A DNA stretch of 64,000 nt. Origin: Lactobacillus sp. 0.1XD8-4. Lineage in GTDB: Bacteria; Bacillota; Bacilli; Lactobacillales; Lactobacillaceae. The notes under the pieces are model-generated. The model was not told where the DNA came from, made no database searches, and worked only from the letters and a program-made list of their open reading frames with translations. Positions 37,433 to 46,406 of this stretch are shown piece after piece. The stretch lies in assembly GCF_009663775.1 (NCBI RefSeq), contig NZ_RDBR01000002.1:1-64000 (forward strand), written 5' to 3'. The translations under genes and the position numbers were made by a program. The first letter of the stretch is position 1; the number at the start of each line of letters is the position of its first letter.

Positions 37433-38959
37433 TTACTTATTAGCCTCAGCAATCATTTGCTTAACTGCAATCTTGCCATTTGCAGACATTGGGAATGAAT
37501 CGCGGTAAATAAATTGAGTCGGCATCATGTAAGGCATAATTAATCCATTTAAGCTTTCACGGATTCGTTTGGTTAAGTTTGCGTCATCATCACTTGCTTC
37601 TTGTGGAATAACATAAGCGATTAGGTGGGTAACTTTACCATCCTTGTTATATTTAGGAACTGCTACGGCTTGCTTAATAAGAGGACTCTTTTCTAAACTT
37701 GCCCGAACCTCATCTAATTCAACACGGAAACCGTGAATCTTAATTTGAAAGTCCATCCGCCCTTTGTGGTGGAGAAGACCATCACTATCAAGCACGCCGG
37801 CATCCCCAGTCCGATAAGCCGGGGTACCGTTAATCTTAAAGAATGATTTGGCTGTCTTTTCAGGGTTGTTCATGTAACCACGAGCAACGCTGTTACCACT
37901 AATGATGATCTCCCCTTGTTGACCAGGGGTAGTAATTTCATGATCCCCATCCCAGATCGATAATTTAACGCCTGGTTTTGCGTAGCCGACTGGTAACCGG
38001 TCATTATTTTCTATGGTCTCGGGAGTGATTTCGACTCCAGAAACGGCAACCGTTGCTTCTGTTGGACCGTAAGTATTAAAGATTTTGGCATCGGGGAATC
38101 GTTGGTGAAGCGCCTTAGCTGTTTTGACTGTTAATTCTTCCCCACAGAACAAGAATGTCTTTAGGTTAGCCATTTTTTGCTGGTTAAATGCAGGACTAAG
38201 CATTAGCATGTCAGCAAAAGATGGGGTACCGACAAACACTTCGAGGTCTAAACTAGGAAGTGCGGTAAACATCTGTCCAAAGTTCTCGACAACCTCGTGA
38301 GGGAGAGCTTTGATTGTCCCGCCGCTAAGAAGGGCTGGTAGCCAGTACATATTTGATAGGTCAAATGAATATGGTGGTTGACCTAAGAAATTTGCATGAC
38401 GTTTAAGCGCGAATTGGTCGCTAAGCATCCAATCAACAAAGGTCATAAAATTGTCATGACTAACTTCGACCCCTTTTGGTGACCCAGTGGTACCGGAAGT
38501 AAAAAGAATGTAAGCTAATTCATCACCATCAATCATTGAAGTAGTAGTAAATGATCGTGGAGCTGCTAGAATACTTGCGAGTTTTTGGTTATCGACGATT
38601 GGGGCGTCGAAGTGCAATTCATCAGCCGGAAAATCATTAACTGCAATAATCATTGCGGGTTCAGCAGTATCCAAAATTGATTGCATTCGTGGGATAGCAG
38701 AATCATTTGAAACCGGAATATAAGTGTGACCTGATTTTAATGCAGCTAAGAAACTAACAATCATCTCAACTTGGTGGTCACCATATACTAGAATGGGACT
38801 ACGATCAGGAAGAGATTGATCATTAAGCCACGCTGCTAGTGTATCAACTGCCGAATGCAAATCTGCATAACTAGTGGTTTTACCCATTTCGTCATATGCG
38901 ATCCGTGTTGAGTTGTCCTTGGCGACTTGGTCAAAGACAGTAATAATATTTTTACTCAT
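37433..38959 (-). CDS. dltA: D-alanine--poly(phosphoribitol) ligase subunit 1
   Basis: A 508-residue adenylating enzyme that activates D-alanine with ATP and loads it on DltC. Motifs of the ANL superfamily: YILFTSGTTGSPKGVE, TYGPTEATVAVSG, YRTGD, and the C-terminal Lys in MSANGKIAVKQ. The ribosome-binding site is GGAGGAAAT. It is the second gene of the operon. D-alanylation lowers wall charge and protects against cationic peptides. Confidence 0.97.
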   Translation of the reverse strand: MSKNIITVFDQVAKDNSTRIAYDEMGKTTSYADLHSAVDTLAAWLNDQSLPDRSPILVYGDHQVEMIVSFLAALKSGHTYIPVSNDSAIPRMQSILDTAEPAMIIAVNDFPADELHFDAPIVDNQKLASILAAPRSFTTTSMIDGDELAYILFTSGTTGSPKGVEVSHDNFMTFVDWMLSDQFALKRHANFLGQPPYSFDLSNMYWLPALLSGGTIKALPHEVVENFGQMFTALPSLDLEVFVGTPSFADMLMLSPAFNQQKMANLKTFLFCGEELTVKTAKALHQRFPDAKIFNTYGPTEATVAVSGVEITPETIENNDRLPVGYAKPGVKLSIWDGDHEITTPGQQGEIIISGNSVARGYMNNPEKTAKSFFKINGTPAYRTGDAGVLDSDGLLHHKGRMDFQIKIHGFRVELDEVRASLEKSPLIKQAVAVPKYNKDGKVTHLIAYVIPQEASDDDANLTKRIRESLNGLIMPYMMPTQFIYRDSFPMSANGKIAVKQMIAEANK

Positions 38960-38980
38960 ATATTATCTATTTCCTCCGCA

Positions 38981-39121
38981 TTAGAATTCGTTGTAGATAA
39001 ATGGCTCTTGGCCTGCTCCATAATAACCATAAAGGTATATTAATAATAAGAGCACTACAAAGTAAAATAATGTTTTTAAGATGAATCGTAATGCAGGATG
39101 GCGTTGAATAATCTGAGTCAT
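38981..39121 (-). CDS. dltX: Small membrane protein DltX
   Basis: A 46-residue protein with one transmembrane helix (about residues 13-29) and the conserved C-terminal end GAGQEPFIYNEF, the mark of DltX. It is the first gene of the dlt operon and is needed for D-alanylation in related species, probably by bridging DltB and DltD. The ribosome-binding site is AGGAGAAAT. Only 21 bases separate it from dltA. Confidence 0.92.
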   Translation of the reverse strand: MTQIIQRHPALRFILKTLFYFVVLLLLIYLYGYYGAGQEPFIYNEF

Positions 39122-39448
39122 ATTTCTCCTTCTCTCATCTTTATAAATTTATAATTGGCATACATATCAAGAATACCATTAATCGTGTATCTCGGCTAAT
39201 AGTGTGAGCCACTTTCAGCTTACTGTAAAAAACTTAAGAAAAAATTAATGAGGTGTTCTAAAATAAGAATGCTGTTGCCTTAAAAATTATAACTTTTTCT
39301 TTGCTAAATGTAACTAGAAAAATATAAAGTTTATTTATAAAATTTCATTATTTACCTGTGAATAAACTTATATAACAATAATTGCAAGAATAAGCGAGAT
39401 TAGATAAGATTAAGCGGTAGGCAGCAGTTACAAAGGAGACGAAAGATA
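39122..39448. other. Divergent intergenic region between dltX and acpS
   Basis: This 327-base AT-rich stretch must hold the promoters of the leftward dlt operon and the rightward acpS-alr-mazF unit. I see no consensus -35/-10 pair with good spacing on either strand and no gene or RNA structure. Confidence 0.4.
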
Positions 39449-39814
39449 ATGATAAAAGGAATTGGTATTGATATTACAGAGATAGCGCGGGTAAAAAAAG
39501 CCGCTGCTGCTCACGCCCAATTTATTCAACATGTCTTAACCCCGGCCGAGCAAGAACAGTATAGTGAACTTAGTAATCAGCGTGCTGCTGAATATTTAGC
39601 AGGCCGGTGGTCATTAAAGGAATCTTTTGCAAAAGCATACGGAACAGGGATCGGGTCTAAGCTTGGTTTTCAAGATGTTGAGATTGTCGATAATCAATAT
39701 GGTGCCCCGATTATTACTAAGTCGCCGTATAATGGTAGTGCTCATGCATCGGTGAGCCATACTGCATCCCTAGTAATGACTGAAGTAATTTTAGAAAGCG
39801 AGAATGAAAAATGA
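39449..39814 (+). CDS. acpS: Holo-[acyl-carrier-protein] synthase
   Basis: A 121-residue 4'-phosphopantetheinyl transferase that activates carrier proteins for fatty acid synthesis and possibly DltC next door. Family motifs: GIGIDITEIARV with the magnesium Asp, and GRWSLKESFAKA with the catalytic Glu-Lys region. It overlaps alr by four bases (ATGA), a common pairing in Firmicutes. Confidence 0.96.
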   Translation: MIKGIGIDITEIARVKKAAAAHAQFIQHVLTPAEQEQYSELSNQRAAEYLAGRWSLKESFAKAYGTGIGSKLGFQDVEIVDNQYGAPIITKSPYNGSAHASVSHTASLVMTEVILESENEK

Positions 39815-40941
39815 TTAATGGTCGTTTGCGTGATACATCATTAATAGTTAACTTAGATGCCTTACGTCATAATATTCAAGAACAAAAAAAGGCGTTGCCG
39901 GAAAATAGTCGGATCCTAGCGGTCGTCAAGGCAAATGCCTATGGAAATGGTTTAATCCCTGTTGCTAATGCGACCTTAAATGGCGGGGCCAATGGATTGT
40001 GCGTAGCAATTCTAGATGAGGCCCTTGAATTGCGTGATAATGGGATCGAAGCGTTGACTCTTGTTTTGGGCATTACCCCAGTAGAATATGCGGTTATTGC
40101 TGCAGAAGCAGGAGTTTCGCTAACTGTCGGTTCATTAGATTGGTTGGAACAATACCATCAATTAGCACAGGTAGTTAAGCCCCAGAAGCCATTAAAGGTT
40201 CACCTTGGCATTGATTCTGGAATGGGGCGGATCGGCTTTACGGATATTTCAACGTTTAAACAAGCAGTTACTCTTCTTAATAATCCAGAATTTGAATTTG
40301 AAGGGATGTTTACCCATTTTGCAACGGCAGATAGTCCTGACGCGACTTACTTTGACCACCAGGTTCAGTGCTGGCAAAAATTTGTGGCAAGTATTGATCA
40401 CCTTCCTCCATATGTCCACATGGCTAACTCTGCAACTGGCTTATGGCATCAAGAGACCATTACAGCTAACACGATTAGAATGGGAATCTCAATGTATGGG
40501 CAGAATCCATCGGGACATGATTTAAAATTAACATTGGACCTACAACCAGTAAGTTCATTGGTATCTTCAATTGCATTTGTTAAAAAGCTAAAAGCCGGTC
40601 GTTCAGTCAGCTATGGGGCAACCTACACGGCAGCTCAGGATGAGTGGTTGGCAACGCTGCCGATCGGTTATGCCGATGGCTATCCGCGTTGTATGACCGG
40701 ATATAAAGTATTAGTTGATGGTCAATTTTGTGAGATTGCTGGTCGGGTATGTATGGATCAAATGATGATTAGACTGCCAAAATACTATCCAGTTGGCACG
40801 CCCGTTGTGTTGATGGGAAAGTCTGGGGAAAAAGAAATCACAGCGAATGATTTGGCAGAACAGGCCGGAACAATTAATTACGAAATTTTGACTAACATTA
40901 GCAATCGCGTACACCGCGTATATCAACAAAGTAACGATTAA
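39811..40941 (+). CDS. alr: Alanine racemase
   Basis: A 376-residue PLP enzyme that supplies D-alanine for peptidoglycan and for the dlt pathway encoded just upstream. The PLP Lys is in [11 protein letters not shown] near residue 40. The catalytic Tyr lies in the C-terminal domain near SYGATYTA, and GRVCMDQMM is the typical late motif. Translation is coupled to acpS, and mazF follows after 13 bases. Confidence 0.96.
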   Translation: MINGRLRDTSLIVNLDALRHNIQEQKKALPENSRILAVVKANAYGNGLIPVANATLNGGANGLCVAILDEALELRDNGIEALTLVLGITPVEYAVIAAEAGVSLTVGSLDWLEQYHQLAQVVKPQKPLKVHLGIDSGMGRIGFTDISTFKQAVTLLNNPEFEFEGMFTHFATADSPDATYFDHQVQCWQKFVASIDHLPPYVHMANSATGLWHQETITANTIRMGISMYGQNPSGHDLKLTLDLQPVSSLVSSIAFVKKLKAGRSVSYGATYTAAQDEWLATLPIGYADGYPRCMTGYKVLVDGQFCEIAGRVCMDQMMIRLPKYYPVGTPVVLMGKSGEKEITANDLAEQAGTINYEILTNISNRVHRVYQQSND

Positions 40942-40954
40942 GGAAGCGAAGGTA

Positions 40955-41329
40955 ATGACAAAGCGAAAAGTAAAACGGGGCGACATATATTATGCTGATT
41001 TATCCCCGGTAGTTGGTTCGGAACAAGGGGGCGTCCGACCGGTATTAATCCTTCAAAACGATGTTGGCAATCACTATAGTCCAACCGTAATCATCGCGGC
41101 AATTACGGCGCAAATGCAAAAGAAAAAGATGCCAACCCATGTTCAACTCAAGGGTAAGTCATTACCATTAACGCATGATTCAGTTATCTTATTAGAACAA
41201 CTTCGCACGATCGACAAACAACGGTTAAAAGATCGGATTGCTCACTTATCACCAGCAACGATGGAAAAAGTAGACCGCGCATTGACGATTAGTGTGGGGC
41301 TAAACGCGGCCTACGATGAAAATAAGTGA
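40955..41329 (+). CDS. mazF: MazF/PemK-type mRNA interferase, no antitoxin gene adjacent
   Basis: A 124-residue endoribonuclease toxin of the MazF/NdoA group. Typical features are [21 protein letters not shown] with the conserved Arg-Gly-Asp start, RPVLILQND, and [15 protein letters not shown]. In Bacillus the antitoxin gene lies between alr and ndoA. Here only 13 bases separate them, so no mazE fits. Its control must come from elsewhere, or it is tolerated without one. Confidence 0.93.
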   Translation: MTKRKVKRGDIYYADLSPVVGSEQGGVRPVLILQNDVGNHYSPTVIIAAITAQMQKKKMPTHVQLKGKSLPLTHDSVILLEQLRTIDKQRLKDRIAHLSPATMEKVDRALTISVGLNAAYDENK

Positions 41330-41358
41330 TTGACAAGGGATAAGAAAACACGTATACT
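41330..41358 (+). promoter_or_regulatory. codBA promoter
   Basis: A consensus TTGACA at 41330-41335 overlaps the mazF stop and lies 17 bases before TATACT at 41353-41358. Confidence 0.88.
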
Positions 41359-41377
41359 CACTGTTAAATTAACAACG

Positions 41378-41500
41378 GTTCTTTTAATGTAGCCCAGAGA
41401 GACTACAAAAGACGAAATAATAGCATGGATAGTGACCACAATCAATCCATGCGCCTTTTGTAAAGCTCTAGGACCAATTAAAGGGACTAGGGCTTTTTTT
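41378..41500 (+). promoter_or_regulatory. PyrR-type attenuator leader of codBA
   Basis: CTTTT-aat-GTAG at 41381-41392 pairs with CTAC-AAAAG at 41403-41411 around the loop CCCAGAGAGA, closely matching the PyrR binding loop of Bacillus pyr operons. A GCATGGAT/ATCCATGC hairpin follows, then an intrinsic terminator AAAGCTCTAG/CTAGGGCTTT (41462-41496) with a T run. TACAAAAG at 41404-41411 can instead pair with CTTTTGTA at 41455-41462, which would open the PyrR hairpin. The exact switch geometry is not resolved. Pyrimidine-dependent repression of cytosine salvage is the expected effect. Confidence 0.8.
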
Positions 41501-41521
41501 ATGGTTAAGGAGGATCTTCTC

Positions 41522-42898
41522 GTGAAGGAGCAAAAGAATACAACAATTTTTAGTATCCCGATGAATAGTAGAAAGACCAATACTTGGGATATGTTCGCTA
41601 CTTGGGTAGGCGCAAACGCAAATAACGGAACGTGGTTTGTTGGCGGGGTGTTAGCAGCTTGTGGATTTGCGGTAGCAATGAAAGTACTGGTGCTATCCTC
41701 TGCTTTATCTTATGTATTCTTAAGTCTAGTCGGATACATCGGTTACAAAACCGGAGTATCGACAATGAGCCTTAGCCGGGCATCTTTTGGGGAACGTGGA
41801 AGTTATTTGCCATCACTAGTTAATATTACCCAATTTATTGGTTGGACAGCTGTGAATACATTTATCGCCGCGCAGTCGGTCAGTCTCTTATTTCATGACT
41901 TGCTGGGGTGGCCGGTTTGGGGACAACATGGCGGTTATCTTGGCTTGGTAGTGGGAATCATTATTATGAGTATTCTTCATATTATCAGTGTGTCAAGCGG
42001 TTCACGCTCGGTGCAAATGATTGAACGACTGGGAATTATTCTGGTGCTGGTGTTTGTTGTTTGGGAATCAATCGCGGTGTTTAAGACCGTATCCTTTAGT
42101 CAAATTGTCAACTGGCATGTGCCGGCTCGTTCTAGGATGGCAGTTGGGGCTGCAATTGATTACGTAGCTGCCTTTAACCTAGCATGGGTAACGGCGGGGG
42201 CTGATTTTACTCGCTTTACTGCTAAGGAAAGGAATGCAACGTTAACCCCATTTTGTGGTGCCTTGCTTGGTGTCATCTGGTTTGCCTTTATTGGACTGAT
42301 ATCAACGATTAGTATTGCTGTTTCAAGCGGTGTATATAACGCTAATAACTCTGATCCATCGACGATTGCTAGCAAATTGGGCTTGGGAGTGGTAGCGCTG
42401 TTGGTTATTATTTTGACCTCAATGACAGCCAACGCGGTTAATCTTCTTGCTGCCGGCTCTGCGTTGTCAAATATTTTCACTAAGCTTAAGCTCAAATACT
42501 CCTTGTGGATTGTCGTTTTACTTGCCACGATTGTTACTTTTATCCCAATGTTTGTCGGAAGCTTTTTAAGTGCGTTTGAATCTTTTCTTGATTATGTTGG
42601 GATGGTGTTGGGACCAACCATCGCGATTATTTGTACAGATTTCTACTTCCGTGCTCATCGGCACTACGACATTGATGAGCTGGGGAAAGTTGGCGGCAAG
42701 TATTGGTATCGTGGTGGTGTAAACTGGGTAGCTATTGCGGTCTTTGCCGCTGGCGTGATCTTCTTCTTGTTTGTTCATCAATTGCCATTGCTTGTTAATA
42801 CAATTGGTGCAACATTTATTGATATGTGTTTGAGTGGTATTCTATATTATGGAATAATGTCACTGGTTGACCGAAAGGAAGAGCAATTATGTTATTAA
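41522..42898 (+). CDS. codB: Cytosine permease (NCS1 family)
   Basis: A membrane transporter of about 458 residues with about twelve hydrophobic segments that brings cytosine into the cell. The N-terminal NSRKTNTWDMFATWVGANANNGTWFVGG matches NCS1 permeases. I start at GTG 41522, where AAGGAGGAT precedes it; the longer frame from 41432 would run through the leader terminator. The gene overlaps codA by ten bases, which supports the cytosine assignment. Confidence 0.93.
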   Translation: MKEQKNTTIFSIPMNSRKTNTWDMFATWVGANANNGTWFVGGVLAACGFAVAMKVLVLSSALSYVFLSLVGYIGYKTGVSTMSLSRASFGERGSYLPSLVNITQFIGWTAVNTFIAAQSVSLLFHDLLGWPVWGQHGGYLGLVVGIIIMSILHIISVSSGSRSVQMIERLGIILVLVFVVWESIAVFKTVSFSQIVNWHVPARSRMAVGAAIDYVAAFNLAWVTAGADFTRFTAKERNATLTPFCGALLGVIWFAFIGLISTISIAVSSGVYNANNSDPSTIASKLGLGVVALLVIILTSMTANAVNLLAAGSALSNIFTKLKLKYSLWIVVLLATIVTFIPMFVGSFLSAFESFLDYVGMVLGPTIAIICTDFYFRAHRHYDIDELGKVGGKYWYRGGVNWVAIAVFAAGVIFFLFVHQLPLLVNTIGATFIDMCLSGILYYGIMSLVDRKEEQLCY

Positions 42899-44127
42899 AA
42901 AATGTGCATGTAGATAATCGTAAAGAATTAGTTGATGTGCGAATTACGGATGAAAAATTCAGCGAAATTGGTGCGGGGTTAGCTCCTAAGAACGGTGAAA
43001 AGGTGATTGATGGTCATGAGAACCTTCTTTTACCACCGTTTGTTGACTCGCATGTCCACTTAGATGCTACATTGACGGCTGGTCAGCCAGAATGGAACGA
43101 ATCTGGAACACTATTTGATGGAATTCGGATTTGGAGTGAACGTAAACAAGATTTAACTAAAGAAGATGTCAAAAAACGCGCAAAAAAGACGCTCTTAAAT
43201 ATGGTAGGTCATGGCCTCCAGCACGTTCGGAGTCACGTTGATGTTACTGACCCTCATTTAATTGCGGCACGGGCGTTATTGGAATTACGAGAAGAGTTAA
43301 AGGACCAAATTGACCTCCAATTAGTTGCTTTCCCACAAGAAGGTATTCTTAGCTATCCTCATGGCCGTGAATTAATGGAACAGGCAGTTAAAGAAGGATT
43401 AGATGTTGTTGGGGGGATTCCTCATTTTGAATTTACGACCGAATACGGCTGGCAATCAGTTCACTTTTTGATGGCACTAGCTGACAAGTACGACCGTTTA
43501 GTTGATGTGCATTGTGATGAAATTGATGATCCGGCTTCACGCAACCTTGAAGTATTAGCTACTGAAGCATATGAAAGAGGGATGAAAGACCGGGTCACTG
43601 CTAGTCACACGACTGCGATGGGTTCATATAATGATGCCTATACTTATAAACTTTTCCGCCTATTAAAGATGAGTGATATTAACTTTGTCTCCAACCCGTT
43701 AGTCAATGTTCACCTTGGTGGCCGTTTCGACACTTATCCAAAGCGTCGGGGCGTAACGCGCATTAAGGAGTTGACGGAAGCCGGAATTAACGTTTCCTTT
43801 GGTGAAGATGATATTCAAGATCCATGGAACCCACTGGGGAATGGTAATATGCTTGATGCCGTTACCATGGGGGTCTACATTGCTCATTTAATGGGCTACC
43901 ATCAATTACAAGATGCCTTTAATTATGTTACTTACAATGGTGCCAAGACGCTTCACATTAGTGATAAGTATGGGATTGAAGTTGGCAAACCAGCTAACTG
44001 TATCATCTTAAATGCGGCGGACTTCTATAACGCGCTTAATAAACATGTCGAAGTACTTTATAATATTCGTCATGGTAAAGTATTAGCAGAGACAAAGCCA
44101 GCAGAAACTAAGATTAACATCAAATAA
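42889..44127 (+). CDS. codA: Cytosine deaminase
   Basis: A 412-residue amidohydrolase that turns cytosine into uracil and ammonia for pyrimidine salvage. Metal ligands are visible: HVHLD near residue 56, the His in LVDVHCDEIDD with its catalytic Glu, ASHTTAMGS, and the Asp in FGEDDIQDPW. The start follows GGAAGAGCAATT inside the codB end. It shares the PyrR-type leader with codB. Confidence 0.95.
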   Translation: MLLKNVHVDNRKELVDVRITDEKFSEIGAGLAPKNGEKVIDGHENLLLPPFVDSHVHLDATLTAGQPEWNESGTLFDGIRIWSERKQDLTKEDVKKRAKKTLLNMVGHGLQHVRSHVDVTDPHLIAARALLELREELKDQIDLQLVAFPQEGILSYPHGRELMEQAVKEGLDVVGGIPHFEFTTEYGWQSVHFLMALADKYDRLVDVHCDEIDDPASRNLEVLATEAYERGMKDRVTASHTTAMGSYNDAYTYKLFRLLKMSDINFVSNPLVNVHLGGRFDTYPKRRGVTRIKELTEAGINVSFGEDDIQDPWNPLGNGNMLDAVTMGVYIAHLMGYHQLQDAFNYVTYNGAKTLHISDKYGIEVGKPANCIILNAADFYNALNKHVEVLYNIRHGKVLAETKPAETKINIK

Positions 44128-44152
44128 AATTAAAAAAATCTCATAAAAGTTA

Positions 44153-44181
44153 TTGACAAGCTTAACGTTAGTCTGTATATT
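44153..44181 (+). promoter_or_regulatory. Promoter of the T-box transcript
   Basis: TTGACA at 44153-44158 and TATATT at 44176-44181 are spaced by 17 bases. The transcript would start near 44188, at the beginning of the T-box leader. Confidence 0.85.
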
Positions 44182-44189
44182 ATACTCAA

Positions 44190-44475
44190 CAATTAAATTT
44201 AGATGAGAAAAAACATTGAAGGAAATAATGATTAAGTATTAGCCTCAGAGAGCTAGCGGGTGGTGTAAGCTAGCCAAGATATTTAAGAATTAATCGTTCC
44301 CGAGTTACCGGCTGAATTTAAGTAGGCTTAGGTTGGCTGCCATCCATTATCTTGGCCACAAATGATAGTTTGTGAATGAGATAGTTGATCAGAATAGATC
44401 AATTAAAGTAGGATGGTACCGTGCGGAAGCGCTCTTACAATTGCAGGATTGCAATGTAGGAGTGCTTTTTTCTTT
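44190..44475 (+). promoter_or_regulatory. T-box riboswitch leader
   Basis: The leader has the T-box sequence AGGATGGTACCGTGCGG (44409 onward), then a terminator pairing AGCGCTCTTACAATTGC with GCAATGTAGGAGTGCT followed by T residues. Stem I shows the AGAGA and GGTGGTGTAAGCTAGC features, basal pairing AATGATTAA/TTAATCGTT, and the AGTA...GAA specifier-loop pair. After GAA come TTAA, so the specifier is UUA (Leu) if it follows GAA directly. AUU (Ile) is the alternative register. Uncharged tRNA should allow readthrough into the downstream hydratase-family gene. Confidence 0.9.
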
Positions 44476-44512
44476 CTAAATTGTGAATTATAAATTATTG
44501 GAGGTAATTATT

Positions 44513-45304
44513 ATGACTGAATTAAACGCAAAACAAGAGGAATTCGCTAAGGCACTTTTTAACGCTTATGATACTAATACACCGTTAGAAGAAAGTGATT
44601 GGAAAGAAGTTGTGACAGACGATGATACAGCATATGCGGTTCAAGATGAAGTGGTTAAGTTAAAGGGGAAGCCAACTGCTGGTTATAAAGTGTCGCTTAC
44701 AAGTAAAGAAACGCAAGATATGTTTGACGCTGATTCACCATTGTATGGTCAACAAGTTGAAGAATGTTTCCTCAAGTCGCCAGCAGATGTAGATTTAGAA
44801 AAACTAAATGAACCATTGCTAGAAGTTGAATTGGCATTCCGTGCTAAAGAAGATTTAAAGCCGACTGATTCGTTAGAAGATTTGTTCCATAAGGTAACTG
44901 TTGCTGGAGACTTGGAATTACCAGATGCTCGTTTTGCTAACTGGTTCCCAGAATTAGGCAAGTATAATGTGATGTCCGACTGTGCTGTTGGTGGTCTTGT
45001 CGTATATGGAGAAGAACGAGATGCTGATAAGGCATTTGAAAGCGTTGATGATGCTGCTAATGTCCATGCTGTATTGTACAAAGATGGTGAAAAGCTAAAA
45101 GAAGGCGTATCATCAGAAGTTTTAGGGAACCCATTTAAGTCTCTACAATGGTTGGTCCAAAAGTTAGCTGATCAAGGAAAGACATTTACTAAGGGACAAA
45201 TGGTATCATCTGGAACATTTGTATTACCACCAAAGCTCACCGCCGGCAAGTGGGAAGTAAAGTTTGATAAAGGTTTTGGTAACGTAGTAGTTAATGCTAA
45301 GTAG
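44513..45304 (+). CDS. 2-keto-4-pentenoate hydratase / fumarylacetoacetate hydrolase family protein
   Basis: A 263-residue cytoplasmic protein of the FAH/hydratase superfamily, whose members hydrate or cleave 2-keto acids from ring or amino-acid breakdown. The family pattern includes GYKVSLTS near residue 60, the metal-binding E-V-E in LLEVELAFR, and the late VSSGTFVLPPKL. I start at ATG 44513 after TTGGAGGTAATT; the longer frame from 44483 overlaps the terminator region. Amino-acid control by a T-box suggests a role in branched-chain 2-keto acid handling. That is inference, and the substrate is unknown. Confidence 0.8.
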   Translation: MTELNAKQEEFAKALFNAYDTNTPLEESDWKEVVTDDDTAYAVQDEVVKLKGKPTAGYKVSLTSKETQDMFDADSPLYGQQVEECFLKSPADVDLEKLNEPLLEVELAFRAKEDLKPTDSLEDLFHKVTVAGDLELPDARFANWFPELGKYNVMSDCAVGGLVVYGEERDADKAFESVDDAANVHAVLYKDGEKLKEGVSSEVLGNPFKSLQWLVQKLADQGKTFTKGQMVSSGTFVLPPKLTAGKWEVKFDKGFGNVVVNAK

Positions 45305-45334
45305 TTTATTGCTTGCATTGAAAGGGGGGATGGC

Positions 45335-45412
45335 ATGATGAATGAATCAGGTGAGCAATCACCAAGTGAAATTAATATTTTGAGTACTCAAAAAAGCGGC
45401 CTGTGGTTATAG
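45335..45412 (+). CDS. Possible 25-residue peptide
   Basis: ATG at 45335 follows AAAGGGGGG at good distance and encodes MMNESGEQSPSEINILS and eight more residues. Its 3' half overlaps the terminator of the convergent CBS gene, and no family is known. It could be chance. Confidence 0.2.
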   Translation: MMNESGEQSPSEINILSTQKSGLWL

Positions 45413-45429
45413 TAATCACAGGTTGCTTT
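45389..45429 (-). terminator. Terminator of the CBS-domain gene
   Basis: Read on the minus strand, AAAGCAACCTGTG pairs with CACAGGCCGCTTT (allowing G-U) and is followed by T residues. Confidence 0.82.
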
Positions 45430-45436
45430 AGTAATG

Positions 45437-46075
45437 TTAGTAGCTTTGATGAAGATCTTCAATTTCCGGGACCTCAAAGCCCTTTTTTTGAAGGCGTTTA
45501 ACGATTCGTTCCATTGTTTCTTGGGTAATGTTAGCGGGGAGAGTGTAGAGGACTCGTTTCATCGTTTCATCTTTGGGGTCCAGCGAGATAACGTTGACAA
45601 TTTGGCAAAAGCGGGTGATTTCTTTTGCCGCGGTTACTAAGGCGCCGCGTTCATCTGGTGTAATAACCGTTAATACATAACTACCATTATTGACGTTCCA
45701 ACCGGCAGCTAGCATCCTCAAAAGACTATTGTGCGTTAAAATCCCGTAAAATTGATTATCATTGTCTAAGACTGCAATATATGGTAAATCACGGATTGCA
45801 AAGAAGATGGAGAAAAATGCAGCATTGATTGATATAAATTTTGTTGCGTTTTTCAGGAGAGCGGTTACTGGCAGGTTCATATCACCATTACGGGACTTGT
45901 GCCGGTAAAGGTGCATCTTATAAATATTTCCTCGAAAAATTTTGCCAGACTTATCTAACACGGGGACACAACGATAACCAGTATCTTCCAAGACAGTAAG
46001 TGCCTCGTCAAGGGTAGCTGTTTCTGGAAGTGTAGTTAAAGTTGATTTTGGTTTAATTAATGAATTGAAAATCAT
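45437..46075 (-). CDS. CBS-pair protein with C-terminal ACT-like domain (CbpA-like)
   Basis: A cytosolic ligand-binding protein of about 212 residues. Two CBS motifs span roughly residues 5-135 (ATLDEALTVLEDTGYRCVPVLDK and DLPYIAVLDNDNQFYGILTHNSLL). An ACT-like fold follows (SYVLTVITPDERGALVTAAKEITRF). This arrangement resembles the cyclic-di-AMP-binding protein CbpA of Listeria, so c-di-AMP or an adenine nucleotide is the likely ligand. I start at 46075, since AAAAGGAT precedes that ATG at normal distance and overlaps the upstream ATG at 46084. Confidence 0.78.
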   Translation of the reverse strand: MIFNSLIKPKSTLTTLPETATLDEALTVLEDTGYRCVPVLDKSGKIFRGNIYKMHLYRHKSRNGDMNLPVTALLKNATKFISINAAFFSIFFAIRDLPYIAVLDNDNQFYGILTHNSLLRMLAAGWNVNNGSYVLTVITPDERGALVTAAKEITRFCQIVNVISLDPKDETMKRVLYTLPANITQETMERIVKRLQKKGFEVPEIEDLHQSY

Positions 46076-46325
46076 ATTTAACATCCTTTTTATCGATTAA
46101 ATGCACTCACTATAATAACACATTTTTATTAAAATATTAGAAAAAGATTAGAGAAAATAAAGATGCCCTTTGCGACAAGAAAATTGACTAAGTTGGACAG
46201 GAAAGTTAACAGGCTAGCCTGATCATCGTTTATCCTTAGTCTTTGTAATACTCGAAAGGAAAAGGCTGATAAGAAATTTAGTTTTTTGCAGTCTCAAATA
46301 GCGTGTAGAAAAAAGTAACATAAGG

Positions 46326-46331
46326 TATAAT
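46326..46331 (+). promoter_or_regulatory. Possible -10 box upstream of pth
   Basis: A perfect TATAAT about 75 bases before pth. The -35 at 17 bases (GTGTAG) is poor. Confidence 0.4.
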
Positions 46332-46406
46332 ACTACTAACTTAAAAGATATGCTGGACGGAAAGAAAGTTACCGTGCGGCTTTTTTGCGTGAAAGGATGA
46401 AATAAC

